Shown: positions 12,175 through 21,654 of the stretch, one piece after another
Layout: each line of letters opens with the position of its first letter
How positions within the stretch are numbered: position 1 is the stretch's first letter
Assembly (NCBI GenBank): GCA_020638795.1
Contig: JACKHW010000011.1
Location: forward strand, 62,001 to 126,000
DNA length: 64,000 bases
DNA from: Planctomycetota bacterium
GTDB taxonomy: Bacteria; Planctomycetota; UBA1135; GCA-002748355
Reading direction: 5' to 3'
Position numbers and translations under genes: made by a program
Notes under the pieces: generated by a model
Told to the model about the DNA's origin: nothing
What the model saw: only the letters and a program-made list of their open reading frames with translations
Database searches by the model: none

Positions 12175-12867
12175 ATGAAAGCAATCTCCGTACTCTGCCT
12201 GTGTCTCTCGGGCTTCTTCACACTGCCGAGCTGCACCGAAGCGGGCGCGAACGACCTCGGCAACGCGAACTGCCTCGTGCCATCGGGCAATAGCCAGTCC
12301 GTCGACATCGTCACCGTCGGCCCAGGAGAAGAACTTGCCATCGACATGCACGTCGTGCGTGGCGCACCGGTGCGCCCGTTCTGTATCCAACTACAGTTCG
12401 GAATCGGAGGCGGCGACAAGTTGAAGGGAGACTTCGTGAAGAGCGCGGAACGACGTGTGCGACTCGACCCAGGGATGTACTCGATCGGGCTAGCGTCGAA
12501 GCCAGGGACCGAAAGTAGCTTGGTCCGCTTCCAAGCAAGTGTCGGCGATCGACGAGTCTTTCCTCCCGACGGATTCATGATTCCCCCGGTCGTGAGCACG
12601 GAAAAGGACTTGTCGTCCATGATCGCGATGTTCCTCGATCGTTCCCACCGTGAAGGTGCGTTCATGCGGCTTCATGCAAAGTGCCGAGAAGCTCGACCGC
12701 TCGTCGAACGCGCGGTCGCGCAGTGGGAACAGGACCTCACGCAAGTCGATCATGATCGCGCGTATCAAGGTGCGCTCGTCGGACATTCGAGTGCCTACTT
12801 CGAAGATCGACGAATTCGGCTTCGTTGGGCAATCAGTCGCGGAAAGACTTTGCTCCAACAGGGCTGA
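12175..12867 (+). CDS. Small putative lipoprotein
   Basis: The ATG at 12175 is preferred over an in-frame start 33 bases upstream because it begins a signal peptide (MKAISVLCLCLSGFFTLPSC). Its Cys20 could be lipidated, although the proline at -2 makes the lipobox imperfect. The 210-residue mature region carries a short beta-rich part, then a helical, charged C-terminus (about residues 150-220). I do not recognise the family. It converges on the kinase gene downstream with 42 bases between, so it is likely the last gene on this strand. Confidence 0.6.
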   Translation: MKAISVLCLCLSGFFTLPSCTEAGANDLGNANCLVPSGNSQSVDIVTVGPGEELAIDMHVVRGAPVRPFCIQLQFGIGGGDKLKGDFVKSAERRVRLDPGMYSIGLASKPGTESSLVRFQASVGDRRVFPPDGFMIPPVVSTEKDLSSMIAMFLDRSHREGAFMRLHAKCREARPLVERAVAQWEQDLTQVDHDRAYQGALVGHSSAYFEDRRIRLRWAISRGKTLLQQG

Positions 12868-12909
12868 GTCTGCGCCGCGCACATACCGAAGGCACGGGAG
12901 TCGTGGTAC

Positions 12910-15900
12910 TCACTCGCGCTCGAAACAGTCGCGATACTCGGAGCTATCGCGAATGAGTTCGAAGTCTTTGGCAGACAATCGACCTCGTTCCGATGGATCG
13001 CGCGCAGCGTGCGCTAGGAGATGCTTCGCGAGAGTACGACACCGATCACGCAGTGACTCTCGAGACGTCACCGCGAGCGTCAAAGCGCTTCCCAGGGCTG
13101 CTGTAGATTCGATTGACCACTCCTCTGGATGCTCGAACGGGATCAATCGCTCGAGATGCGCGACGGCTTGTTCGGCAGTCGATGCGGACCGCGCTGCGCA
13201 CTCCACGTAGTCGACGTGGTCCATGGTTCGCCCACCGATTTCGAGAGCTGTCAGCCACGCCGCCGACGCTTCTTCGAAACGCTCGAACGATCCCAGCGCG
13301 AGAGCGTGTACACGATGCGCATTGTAGGTCGGCTGCAATACACGCGGATGCTTCTGCATCGAGATCGGTAGTGCCGCCAACTGCTCGAGCGTCTTTTCCG
13401 ATAGATCCAAGGCACGTTCCATGCGGCCTTGCAACTGCGCCAACTCCGCTTCGTTGCCGAGGCTCGCGATGTAGTTCAATTGGAAACCGATCACGTCAGG
13501 ATGCGATTGCGCCAGGCGACGATGCATCTCGGTGGCGCTCTCCATCGTCGTGTTCGCTGCGTCGACTTCTCCTTGCTCCATCAGAACCGAAGCCAGAGTC
13601 GCGACTTGGCCGGCTTGGGTGGCTTGAAATGGCACGTGATCTGGAAAGCGCGCGAGCAGTCCTCCAAGCACTTCGATCGCCTTTTCGAGCCTCGAGCGCG
13701 CGAGTTTGAGAGAATCTGCGACCTGCTCCGGAGTCGCGGACATCGACTTCGACATGGCATCCAAAGTCAGGGACGCAGCCCCGAACTCCGCTTGCGCGTA
13801 CACCGTCGCGTACTGCGGATTGTCCCGATGAGCCTCGGACAGGATTCGCATCGGCTCACTCGTCGAAGCAAACATGTCCGCGCCCTGCTGGACCCGCCCC
13901 AACTGTGCTTCGGCATACGCCAAATTCTGGGTCGTATACGCCTGCCGCAATCGAAGCTCGGGGTCCTCCGGAAAGAGCTTGGTCAGTTCGCGAAGATCCT
14001 CTTCGTTCTTGCGGAGGAGGTCGGCGCTTTCCTGCATGTGCCCCGTTTGGGACAGCACGTTGGCGTGGTTGTTCCGCGCTTCGCAGCGCGCCAGCCGGAA
14101 CTCGCGGGAGCCGGGTGAGCGTTCGATCAACAGGTCGTGCAGCGAGGCGGCTCGAAGATACGCCTTCGTCGCAGCTTCGTAGTCCGGCACGTCTTGATAG
14201 TAGACCCCCAAGTGGGAATGGACGTGCGCGAGCGAGAGCGCTGCGCCGTTGGACAACGTGCGATCCGTGCCGAGCGACTCCAGGTACTCGATGGCCTTGC
14301 GGAAGTGGACCACCGCTTGGGTGACCTCTTTCGATCGCTGCAACAAGGTGCCGAGAACGCGGTGCGCCGAACCCAGCAATTCGACGGAGGTCGCGTCACT
14401 CGCTTGCGCGCGCCCGTACGCCTCGGCAGTCTCGAGGGCACGGCGTGCGTAGGCGATGGCTTGCGCATCCTTGCCCAACTGACCGTTCACATTGGCGAGG
14501 AACATCAGCGTTCGCGCGCCCTGACCCTGCACCGCGGGAAATTTCGACTCGAATTCGCCGAGTTCGCCGAGTAGGTGCTCGGCCTTCTCGAGCAGCGCTC
14601 GGCGTACGCCGGCCAACGGATTCTGCTCGACACGCGCAACCACGAGACGGTTGAGTGTCGTGCCTGCCGTGATTTCGACCAAGAGTTCGTCGATCACATC
14701 GAGTGTTCGGTCGACCTGGTGCTCCGCCATGCGACGCGCAGCCTGCTCGTTCGTCGTTGCGGCATCGGCGATGCGCCGGGCAGCCTTCGCGTCCGCAAGT
14801 GCAAATATCGTGATCCACAACGCCGCGATCAGCGTCGCGAGAAGAGCCACAGAACTTCCGACGGCCAGTTTGTGACGGCGGACGAACTTGCCCATCACGT
14901 AGCGCATCGAGTGCCGCTTCGCGACGACGGGACGACCTTCCAAGTAATTCCGCAGGTCGGCACCGAACTGCTCGACGGACGGGTATCGATCCTCGGGCTT
15001 CTTCGCGAGCGTCTTCAAGACGATGGTTTCGAGTTCGCCGCGCAGCTGCCCTGACAGCTGCTTCTCCGTCGTCGATCGGCGGCGTACGACATCATCGATG
15101 CCGAGCGACGCATCGGGTCCCGACGGCGGCTTCGATCGTTGCGTTGCACGAGCGAGTGCGGTCCGCAACAGCTGCGGATCGCGATTGCAAACGACATCGT
15201 GAACACCCACCCGATCGAGCCCCTCGAGATCGTACGGGAGCTGCCCACTGAGAAGTTGGTAGAGGACGACCCCGAGCGAATACTGATCCGAGGCCGTCGT
15301 CGCTCGAATCCCTCGGTGCTGTTCGGGACTCGCGAAGAGTGGCGTATACCGCCGAAACTCGGTTCGAGTCGCCTCATTCGTCGCATCGGAGTCGACGAGC
15401 GTGGCAATCCCGAAGTCGACGAGCTTCGGGACACCATCCGCGACGAGAATGTTGCCGGGTTTCAGATCGCGATGGATGATCCCACTCCGGTGTGCGAAAT
15501 CGACGGCATCACATACAGCCGCGAACAGGCGCACTCGCTCGCGGATCGACATGGCCTGAGCGTCGCAGTACGCATCGAGGTGCTGCCCGTCGACATACTC
15601 CATGACGAGATAGGCCTGCCCATCGGCCGTCACCCCCGCGTCGAGGAGTTTCGCGATTCCCGGATGCTCGAGCGCGCCCTGCGAACGCGCTTCTCGTCGG
15701 TAGAGTCGCTGGATCTCGGCGGGATCCCCACCGCGGCGTAAGAATTTGATGGCAACCCGACGCTCGAAATCCCGCGTGCGCACGGCCTCGTAGACATCGC
15801 CCATGCCGCCACCCCCGATGCGGCGTTCGATCCGATAGTCGCCGAACACGTGACCGACGCGCGAATCGTCGAGCATCGGGCCCGTGGCGGGATCCAAGAA

Positions 15901-16053
15901 ACCGTCCTGCTCGGATCGGCGATGATGCTCGAGCAGCTCTCGCAACGCGGCTCGAAGATCGACGTCGTCGAGACCTGCCAGGAAGATCTCCCGTTCGGCA
16001 TCGGTCGATTGGACCAACTCGTCGAACAACTTCCTGACTTCGCTCTGATCCAC
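12910..16053 (-). CDS. Ser/Thr protein kinase with TPR region, paired with ECF sigma
   Basis: A short helical N-terminal domain (residues 1-60, RKLFDELVQSTDAEREIFL...) is typical of kinases linked to ECF sigma factors. The kinase domain follows: glycine loop GGGGMG 80-85, K103 (VAIK), HRDLKPGN 194-201, DFG 213-215. All are intact. A membrane helix lies near residues 393-418. After it come about 600 residues of helical repeats that read as TPRs (for example AIAYARRALETAEAYGRAQ), probably outside the membrane or on the far side as a protein-binding sensor. The gene is head-to-head with a sigma factor starting 49-82 bases away, so both probably share a control region. The likely role is a sensing kinase acting on, or with, that sigma factor (inference). 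Confidence 0.9.
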   Translation of the reverse strand: MDQSEVRKLFDELVQSTDAEREIFLAGLDDVDLRAALRELLEHHRRSEQDGFLDPATGPMLDDSRVGHVFGDYRIERRIGGGGMGDVYEAVRTRDFERRVAIKFLRRGGDPAEIQRLYRREARSQGALEHPGIAKLLDAGVTADGQAYLVMEYVDGQHLDAYCDAQAMSIRERVRLFAAVCDAVDFAHRSGIIHRDLKPGNILVADGVPKLVDFGIATLVDSDATNEATRTEFRRYTPLFASPEQHRGIRATTASDQYSLGVVLYQLLSGQLPYDLEGLDRVGVHDVVCNRDPQLLRTALARATQRSKPPSGPDASLGIDDVVRRRSTTEKQLSGQLRGELETIVLKTLAKKPEDRYPSVEQFGADLRNYLEGRPVVAKRHSMRYVMGKFVRRHKLAVGSSVALLATLIAALWITIFALADAKAARRIADAATTNEQAARRMAEHQVDRTLDVIDELLVEITAGTTLNRLVVARVEQNPLAGVRRALLEKAEHLLGELGEFESKFPAVQGQGARTLMFLANVNGQLGKDAQAIAYARRALETAEAYGRAQASDATSVELLGSAHRVLGTLLQRSKEVTQAVVHFRKAIEYLESLGTDRTLSNGAALSLAHVHSHLGVYYQDVPDYEAATKAYLRAASLHDLLIERSPGSREFRLARCEARNNHANVLSQTGHMQESADLLRKNEEDLRELTKLFPEDPELRLRQAYTTQNLAYAEAQLGRVQQGADMFASTSEPMRILSEAHRDNPQYATVYAQAEFGAASLTLDAMSKSMSATPEQVADSLKLARSRLEKAIEVLGGLLARFPDHVPFQATQAGQVATLASVLMEQGEVDAANTTMESATEMHRRLAQSHPDVIGFQLNYIASLGNEAELAQLQGRMERALDLSEKTLEQLAALPISMQKHPRVLQPTYNAHRVHALALGSFERFEEASAAWLTALEIGGRTMDHVDYVECAARSASTAEQAVAHLERLIPFEHPEEWSIESTAALGSALTLAVTSRESLRDRCRTLAKHLLAHAARDPSERGRLSAKDFELIRDSSEYRDCFERE

Positions 16054-16102
16054 GAGGCACCGAATCTTCTATGGGTAAAGTGTCGAACGTTTGGCTGGTA
16101 GT

Positions 16103-16663
16103 ATGTCCGCACGTTCGCGCGACGGACCGAGGAAGATGTCAGCAGAACCCGAAGAACCTAGCAGCGGTCTGCCGCTGGACACGATGCTCTACGACGAGCT
16201 GCGTGCCGCAGCCCGCTCCGCGATGCGCAACGAACGGCGACTCGATCACACCTTGCAGGCGACCGCGCTCGTGCACGAGGCGTTCGTGCGGATGCGTGAT
16301 CACGAAGACCTGAAGAACGTTCCCAAGCGCAACCTGATGCGGATCGCAGGAACGGTGATGCGCCGTGTGCTCGTCGATCACGCCCGCCGCAAGCACGCGG
16401 AAAAACGGGGCAAGGACTGGGGGCGCATCACCCTCGACGAGCAGTTGCTGCCGGCATCCGAGAGCATCGACGTGCTGACGTTGCACGAAGCACTGACCGC
16501 GCTCGAGGCAGAAGAGCCGCGCGCAGCGAAGGTCGTCGAGCACCGTTTCTTCGGCGGCTGCACGATGACCGAAATCGCCGAGCTGTTGGGAATCTCGGAA
16601 CGGACCGCTCACGGGGACTGGTCCTACGCACGCGCGTGGCTGCGACGCCGCATGGAGGGCTGA
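16103..16663 (+). CDS. ECF-like sigma factor (TIGR02999/PF07638 type)
   Basis: This is an RNA polymerase sigma factor of the extracytoplasmic-function class. The region-2-like part reads LYDELRAAARSAMRNE...LDHTLQATALVHEAFVRM, the hallmark of the Sig-70_X6/TIGR02999 group commonly paired with Ser/Thr kinases. It continues through RRVLVDHARRKHAEKRG. Region 4 is AAKVVEHRFFGGCTMTEIAELLGISERTAHGDW, with the helix-turn-helix intact. Start choice is open: ATG at 16103 gives 186 residues and ATG at 16136 gives 175. A GAGGAAG directly abuts the latter, too close to act as its ribosome binding site. It is divergent from the kinase-TPR gene and converges on a membrane protein. It probably controls a small regulon in response to kinase signalling. 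Confidence 0.9.
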   Translation: MSARSRDGPRKMSAEPEEPSSGLPLDTMLYDELRAAARSAMRNERRLDHTLQATALVHEAFVRMRDHEDLKNVPKRNLMRIAGTVMRRVLVDHARRKHAEKRGKDWGRITLDEQLLPASESIDVLTLHEALTALEAEEPRAAKVVEHRFFGGCTMTEIAELLGISERTAHGDWSYARAWLRRRMEG

Positions 16664-16684
16664 CGCCGAGCCCCGACGCGGCGT

Positions 16685-17380
16685 TCATGCCGCTTGGATG
16701 CGAAGCGTGTCCCCGAAGAGTTCGGAAAGCCCGCGGCGCTCGGCAAGGCGGCTCGGTGGGACGGCCCACAGCAGAGCCTTGCTGCAGAGCGCTTGTCGAT
16801 CGGCACCTGCCATCACCAGCACCTGCGCACATCGCGGAGCTTTGTGCATGACGCTGAGGCCCAGCGGGGTCATCGGTTGACCGAGCTTGCCGGGGACCGG
16901 GCTGTCGACATCGAACCCATTTTCGACCATGGCGCGCAGGCTCTCGGCATCGTCCGACTTCAACGCCGAGAGCAATGCACGACGCTGCTGATACATGGAT
17001 GCAGAACCCACGTGTTCGCGCAGCGGTTCCCACTGCCAAGCGAGCACGAGCCCGACGATCATCGCCACATGAACGAGGTTGTAGAACAGCACATACGATC
17101 CGTTGACGACGAGCGTGTCGCTGCGTGAAATCGCGAAGATCACGACGTCGAAGAATGCAATCGACATGAAGACCGCGAGCGCGGAGGCGAGCAGCTGCCG
17201 CGTGGCCCATGGATTGCGGAGCGCGTGTCCGGCACAGGCAATGCCCAGCGAGACGGCTGCGAGCGTGTTGATGATGCCATGCGCCGAGAAGTCGCCGACG
17301 ATCACGGAGCGTGTCGCCATCCACAGTGCTGCAGCGCCGAGCGCGACCGTGATGGCAAGGATGAGCTGTTGCTTGTTCAT
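16685..17380 (-). CDS. Membrane protein with C-terminal ankyrin-like repeats
   Basis: The ATG at 17380 is preferred because GAGGA lies 8 bases upstream and a hydrophobic helix starts at once (MNKQQLILAITVALGAAALW). There are four membrane segments in residues 1-130. The cytoplasmic tail (about residues 140-230) has ankyrin-like pairs: ALKSDDAESLRAMVENGFDVD followed by TPLGLSVMHKAPRCAQVLVMAGAD. The product is 231 residues. I know no named family. The in-frame extension further upstream has poor coding character. It lies tail-to-tail with the sigma factor and 88 bases downstream of the TPR gene on the same strand, so it may be part of that transcript. A protein-protein contact role at the membrane is likely. 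Confidence 0.72.
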   Translation of the reverse strand: MNKQQLILAITVALGAAALWMATRSVIVGDFSAHGIINTLAAVSLGIACAGHALRNPWATRQLLASALAVFMSIAFFDVVIFAISRSDTLVVNGSYVLFYNLVHVAMIVGLVLAWQWEPLREHVGSASMYQQRRALLSALKSDDAESLRAMVENGFDVDSPVPGKLGQPMTPLGLSVMHKAPRCAQVLVMAGADRQALCSKALLWAVPPSRLAERRGLSELFGDTLRIQAA

Positions 17381-17388
17381 GGTTTTCT

Positions 17389-17393
17389 TCCTC
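17389..17393 (-). promoter_or_regulatory. Ribosome binding site GAGGA
   Basis: GAGGA on the minus strand, 8 bases before the ATG ending at 17380, fixes the start of the ankyrin/membrane gene. Confidence 0.6.
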
Positions 17394-17468
17394 TTGTCGA
17401 GTCTGAAGGGTGACACCGAGCAGGGCGCAAGAACGGCCGAGAACCTGCAAGGGGCACGACGACGATGT

Positions 17469-18269
17469 CTACTTCGTGAGGTCCTGGCTTGCGCGTTGCA
17501 TGATTCCGCGCAGTCGTTTCGCGCGCGCGGGGTCCACGCGCGCAAGGACATTCGCATGCCGTTCTGCAGCGACCCAGTCGCGACGCCGCACGGCCAGAAG
17601 CGCGGAGTTGTAGCGAACATCTCGGTGCTCCGGCACGACGCGAAGCACGGCTTCGAAGAGCTCCTCGGCTTCGACGTCCCGTCCCTCGTTCAGAAAGAGC
17701 CCAGCGAGATTGGCGCGCGCATCGACGTCGTCGGGGTCGAGTTCGCATGCACGTCGAAACGCGGCAATCGCCGTGACCGTGTCTCGGAGTTCGACCGCGC
17801 AGACTCCGAGGTTGTAGTGCAGGTTCGCGTTGTCCGGATCGAGTTCGAGGGCCTTCTGCTGAGCCTGCCGTTCCTCCTCGAAGCGTCCCAGGCGTCCATA
17901 GGCCGTTCCGAGATTCGCCCAGGCGCGGGCGCGGTGACCGAAGTCGCGAGTCAACTGCTCGAGAACCTCCAAGGACTCACGGCTCAGGTCGAGATCGTGA
18001 TCGCGTTCCCCGAGGTCACTGAGGGCGGCACCGAGGCTGGCACGAAGGTCGAAGTGCTTTGGGTCCAGGCGGAGCCCCGTTCGAAACTCTCGGATCGCAC
18101 CGCGCACATCCTGTTGCTCGATCAAGCCCAGGCCGCGCTGCAGACAAGCCCGGGCAGCGTCTATCGATTCCGTCGCGTTCGCTTCTCCGCAACCAAATGC
18201 GACGGATGAGCCGCCAACGATCAAGAAGAGGAGGACACAGGTCGACGATCCGCGAGTTGTGATGTTCAT
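17469..18269 (-). CDS. Exported TPR-repeat protein
   Basis: The ATG at 18269 starts a signal sequence (CVLLFLIVGGSSVAFGC), with Cys27 in a possible but imperfect lipobox. The mature region has about five tetratricopeptide repeats, seen as repeated A(W/N)LGxAYxxLGR...A...ALELDPDNANLHYNLG blocks, ending at a basic tail. TPRs act as docking surfaces, so an envelope scaffold role is likely. It is divergent from the kinase gene at 18359 with 89 bases between, which must hold any promoters for both genes. A kinase next to an exported TPR protein repeats the theme of the kinase-TPR fusion upstream. Confidence 0.82.
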   Translation of the reverse strand: MNITTRGSSTCVLLFLIVGGSSVAFGCGEANATESIDAARACLQRGLGLIEQQDVRGAIREFRTGLRLDPKHFDLRASLGAALSDLGERDHDLDLSRESLEVLEQLTRDFGHRARAWANLGTAYGRLGRFEEERQAQQKALELDPDNANLHYNLGVCAVELRDTVTAIAAFRRACELDPDDVDARANLAGLFLNEGRDVEAEELFEAVLRVVPEHRDVRYNSALLAVRRRDWVAAERHANVLARVDPARAKRLRGIMQRASQDLTK

Positions 18270-18358
18270 GACCCAAGGAGCGTGAAACTCGCCGCCGAAC
18301 TGCAGGACGTTTCGAAAATGTCTGCAGGGTTCGCACCTGCGTTGCGCCCAGGACAGCA

Positions 18359-20428
18359 ATGGCCTGTGACCGCAGAGAAGTCCGTAGGATCTTCGATCTT
18401 GCACTCGCGGTGTCTCGGAGACGTCGCGAGGAGGTCGTCTCCGAAGCGTGCGGCGACGATGACGCCCTGCGCCGTGAAGTTGCGGCTCTGCTCGAACACG
18501 CGGACGATGCCCATCAGGCGGGATTCCTCGAAAAGAGCCGCTGGACGGAGGTCCCCGTAGAACTGCTGCACACCCCGGAGCTTCGACCGGGGGACAGAAT
18601 CGACAACTTCGAGGTGCGTCGGAAGCTCGGCGAAGGCAGCTTCGGCGTCGTCTACGAGGCCACGCAGTTCCCGGCCGGGCGCACCGTGGCCCTCAAGGTC
18701 ATGCGCCGGGAACGCTGCGGGCCGCTGCAGCGCTACTTCCTCAACGAGATTCGATATCTGGCCCGATTCCACCATCGCGGGATCGCGCAGATCTACGAGG
18801 CTGGCAAGGCCAGCACCGAGCATGGTGAGCTGCCGTACTTCGCGATGGAACTCGTCGACGGACCGTCGCTGCTCGAGTACGCATGCCGCAACGCGATGTC
18901 GACGCGCGACCGAGTGCGACTCTTGATCGAAGTCTGCGAAGCAGTCCAGTACGCCCACGACCACGGAGTGCTGCACCGCGACCTCAAGCCGGACAACATC
19001 CTCGTCACGGGCGATGGCATTCCGAAGATCCTGGACTTCGGCATCGCACGACCACTCGCCGAAGACATGAGCCGGTCCATGATCGACTTCGAGTCGGGAC
19101 GTCCGATGGGAACGCTCGCCTACATGAGCCCGGAGCAGACCCTGGGTAACCCGGAGATCGTCGACGTGCGCAGCGACGTGTACGCGCTCGGCGCCGTGGG
19201 ATACGAACTGCTCAGCGGCGCCCATCCGATCGAATGGGGTGCTGCCGATCTCGATCGTGCACGAATCGCGATCCGCGAACAGGACCCCGTGCCGCTCAGC
19301 CGTCGCGATCCGGAGCTTCGCGGGGACTGGACGGCGATCTTCGACAAGGCGCTGCGAAAGGTGCCGGCACAGCGGTACGCCTCACCCCGTGACTTCGCGG
19401 CAGACCTGCGTGACGTTCTCGAACATCGACCGATCGCAGCGCGACCGATCTCGATGCTCGAGCGTGCGTCCAAGTGGATCCGACGGCACCGTCTCGCCGT
19501 TGCTTCGCTGTCGACCATCTTCGTGACCCTGGGCACCGCGACGACCGTGTCGTCTTGCTTCTACTTCGAAGCACGGTCGAACCTGCGAAACGCGCAAGTC
19601 CAGCGAACCGCCTGGGAACTCGGCACCGAATGCGAGTTGATCGCACTCGAAGATCTGGCCTCGAGCGACTCCAGTCCCTCGATGGCCGCTTTTCTCGCCG
19701 AGAAGCGACGCGTACTCCACGGCAAGCTTCCCCTGCTCGAAGCTCGTGACGACTTGTACGGCGTTCTCGTTGCGAGCCTCGGACGCCAGTACCTGCGTGT
19801 GGACCGCCTGGATGAAGCTCTCGAGGAGTTGCGCTTCGGGTACGATCTGCTCACCGAGACACTCGGGGAAGCACATCCACAAACGTTGCGGACGCGCTCC
19901 GATCTCGGCGAGGCGCTCGCCCGTGCAGGGAATCGCACGGAGGGAATCCGAGAACTCGAAGCGACGCTGACGGTTCGCAAACAGAACCGAATCGAGGACC
20001 CACTCGGCGATCGGTGGAGCTGGCTCGCTTTGTCGCGAGCTCATGAAGCGGACAACGCGATCCGCGAGAGCGCCGCCGCATTGGAGCGCGGGATCGAACT
20101 GGGACAGTTCGTCTGGGGCGATGGCTTTCGCCGCACTCCGGATCTCCAGATTCACCTCAGCGCCGCATTGCGTCGACTCGATCAGACGGACCGCGCAGAA
20201 CGAGCCGCATTGACGGCGCTGCACCTCGCCGTCACGTGCTCCGGACGGGGCTCGGTAGCCACGCGACGTGCGCGACTCGAGCTTGCCCGCGTGCACCTCC
20301 AGCAGGGCAGACGAGCCGACGCGATCCGGGAGACCGAGTCCGCGACGCACGACAGCCCACTCGATCCGAGCCTTCGACGCGAAATCGCCGAACTTCGCAA
20401 CGAGCTTTCCCTGCGCACCATGCGCTGA
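18359..20428 (+). CDS. Membrane Ser/Thr protein kinase with TPR-like C-terminus
   Basis: The N-terminal helical domain (residues 8-60) matches the 'aLdl..eRaaflee.c..d..LR.EV..LL' pattern of sigma-associated kinases. Kinase motifs: glycine loop GEGSFG 91-96, K113 (VALK), HRDLKPDN 206-213, DFG 226-228, MSPEQ after the activation loop; all intact. One membrane helix lies at about 383-403 (VASLSTIFVTLGTATTVSSCF). The last 280 residues are helical repeats, probably TPR (LDEALEELRFGYDLL...). No sigma factor lies directly beside it, but the ECF gene is under 2 kb away. It is followed after 26 bases by a Sel1-repeat gene and then a membrane protein, forming a likely three-gene operon. Confidence 0.9.
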   Translation: MACDRREVRRIFDLALAVSRRRREEVVSEACGDDDALRREVAALLEHADDAHQAGFLEKSRWTEVPVELLHTPELRPGDRIDNFEVRRKLGEGSFGVVYEATQFPAGRTVALKVMRRERCGPLQRYFLNEIRYLARFHHRGIAQIYEAGKASTEHGELPYFAMELVDGPSLLEYACRNAMSTRDRVRLLIEVCEAVQYAHDHGVLHRDLKPDNILVTGDGIPKILDFGIARPLAEDMSRSMIDFESGRPMGTLAYMSPEQTLGNPEIVDVRSDVYALGAVGYELLSGAHPIEWGAADLDRARIAIREQDPVPLSRRDPELRGDWTAIFDKALRKVPAQRYASPRDFAADLRDVLEHRPIAARPISMLERASKWIRRHRLAVASLSTIFVTLGTATTVSSCFYFEARSNLRNAQVQRTAWELGTECELIALEDLASSDSSPSMAAFLAEKRRVLHGKLPLLEARDDLYGVLVASLGRQYLRVDRLDEALEELRFGYDLLTETLGEAHPQTLRTRSDLGEALARAGNRTEGIRELEATLTVRKQNRIEDPLGDRWSWLALSRAHEADNAIRESAAALERGIELGQFVWGDGFRRTPDLQIHLSAALRRLDQTDRAERAALTALHLAVTCSGRGSVATRRARLELARVHLQQGRRADAIRETESATHDSPLDPSLRREIAELRNELSLRTMR

Positions 20429-20454
20429 TTCCACTCGCTGACCCGAGGACCGTC

Positions 20455-21654
20455 ATGAGAACCACGAAGCTCCTACTCCTGGTGTGCGCACCGATGACCG
20501 CGTGCGGCCAAGCATCGCTCGACACCGACATCCAGGCCTGTCTCGCGGACCTGCAACGAGGGATTGGAACCGCGGCTGCCGTCTACGAGCGAGCTCCGGA
20601 TCGGTTCGAGACGTGGCTTGCCGCGGAAGCCGCGGGAGACCCGGCCGGTTCTTGGCTCGTCGGTCGCTGTTTCGCTGTCGGCGCAGCGGGCCTCGACCCG
20701 AGCATGGATCAGGCCGTCGACCACTATCGAGTGGCCGCCGAGGCAGGGTTCGCGCTCGCACGCAACAGCCTTGCGGGTTGCTACCGACGTGGCACCGGAG
20801 TCCAGCGTGACTGGCAGCGCGCCGACGACCTGTATCGTCGTGCCGCGGAAGCGGGGATCACGGTCGCATGGACCAACCGAGCACGCATGCGGCTCTACGA
20901 TGGTGATGCGCGACGCGACGTCGACACCGCGCGTCAATATCTCGACAAGGCCGCGGCTCTCGGCGACGCGTTGGCGCCCATGGAGATCGCGTTTCTTCAC
21001 GGTCGTGGCGACGGCGTTCCGCGCGATACATCGCGCGCGGTCGAACTCTTGAAGTCTGCAGCGAACAACGGGTCGGTTCGAGCGACGCGTGAACTCGCCT
21101 TCCACTTGTGGAAGGGACATGGTTGCGAACGGAACGAGGCCGAGGGTTTGGAGCGCATGCGCCAGGCCGCCGAAGCCGGCGATCCCGAGGCCATGTTTCG
21201 GATCGCGCTCGCGCTACGCAACGGGCAAGCATGCGAAGTCGACAAGGCATCGGCCCTACGCTGGGCCGAGCGCAGCGCGCGACGTGGCCACCACGACGGC
21301 ATGACGTTCGTCGCCATTGCACTGCAAAAAGGCGAGGATGCCCCACGCGACGAAGCGCGTGCGAAGGACCTCTTCGAGCGAGCTGCGAAGCAGGGGAACA
21401 CGACTGCGATGATCAACCTCGGCACGATGCTCATCGACGGGAAGGGCGCGCGGGCCGAACCTGAAGTCGGCATGCAGTGGCTTCGTCGAGCAGCGGAAGC
21501 AGGTCATGCGACGGCATGGTTCTTACTCGGCCTTCGATACGAAGAAGGTCTCGGAACCCGAACCTACCTCGAAGAAGCCACGGCGTGCTACCGAAAAGGT
21601 GCTGCTGCAGGGGACGACGACGCGATTGCACGCCTTGCGAGCCTGAACCGATGA
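20455..21654 (+). CDS. Sel1-repeat lipoprotein
   Basis: The ATG at 20455 starts a lipoprotein-like signal (MRTTKLLLLVCAPMTACGQA, candidate Cys17). About eight Sel1-like (SLR) repeats of 36 residues follow, each with the core AxxxLGxxYxxGxGVxxDxxxAxxxYRxAAEAG. Examples are NSLAGCYRRGTGVQRDWQRA and MINLGTMLIDGKGARAEPEV. SLR proteins act as adaptors for protein complexes and signalling, often in the periplasm. It ends with an ATGA overlap with the next gene, so the two are translationally coupled. With the kinase 26 bases upstream it likely forms one operon, and it may present partners to the kinase outer region (inference). Confidence 0.88.
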   Translation: MRTTKLLLLVCAPMTACGQASLDTDIQACLADLQRGIGTAAAVYERAPDRFETWLAAEAAGDPAGSWLVGRCFAVGAAGLDPSMDQAVDHYRVAAEAGFALARNSLAGCYRRGTGVQRDWQRADDLYRRAAEAGITVAWTNRARMRLYDGDARRDVDTARQYLDKAAALGDALAPMEIAFLHGRGDGVPRDTSRAVELLKSAANNGSVRATRELAFHLWKGHGCERNEAEGLERMRQAAEAGDPEAMFRIALALRNGQACEVDKASALRWAERSARRGHHDGMTFVAIALQKGEDAPRDEARAKDLFERAAKQGNTTAMINLGTMLIDGKGARAEPEVGMQWLRRAAEAGHATAWFLLGLRYEEGLGTRTYLEEATACYRKGAAAGDDDAIARLASLNR

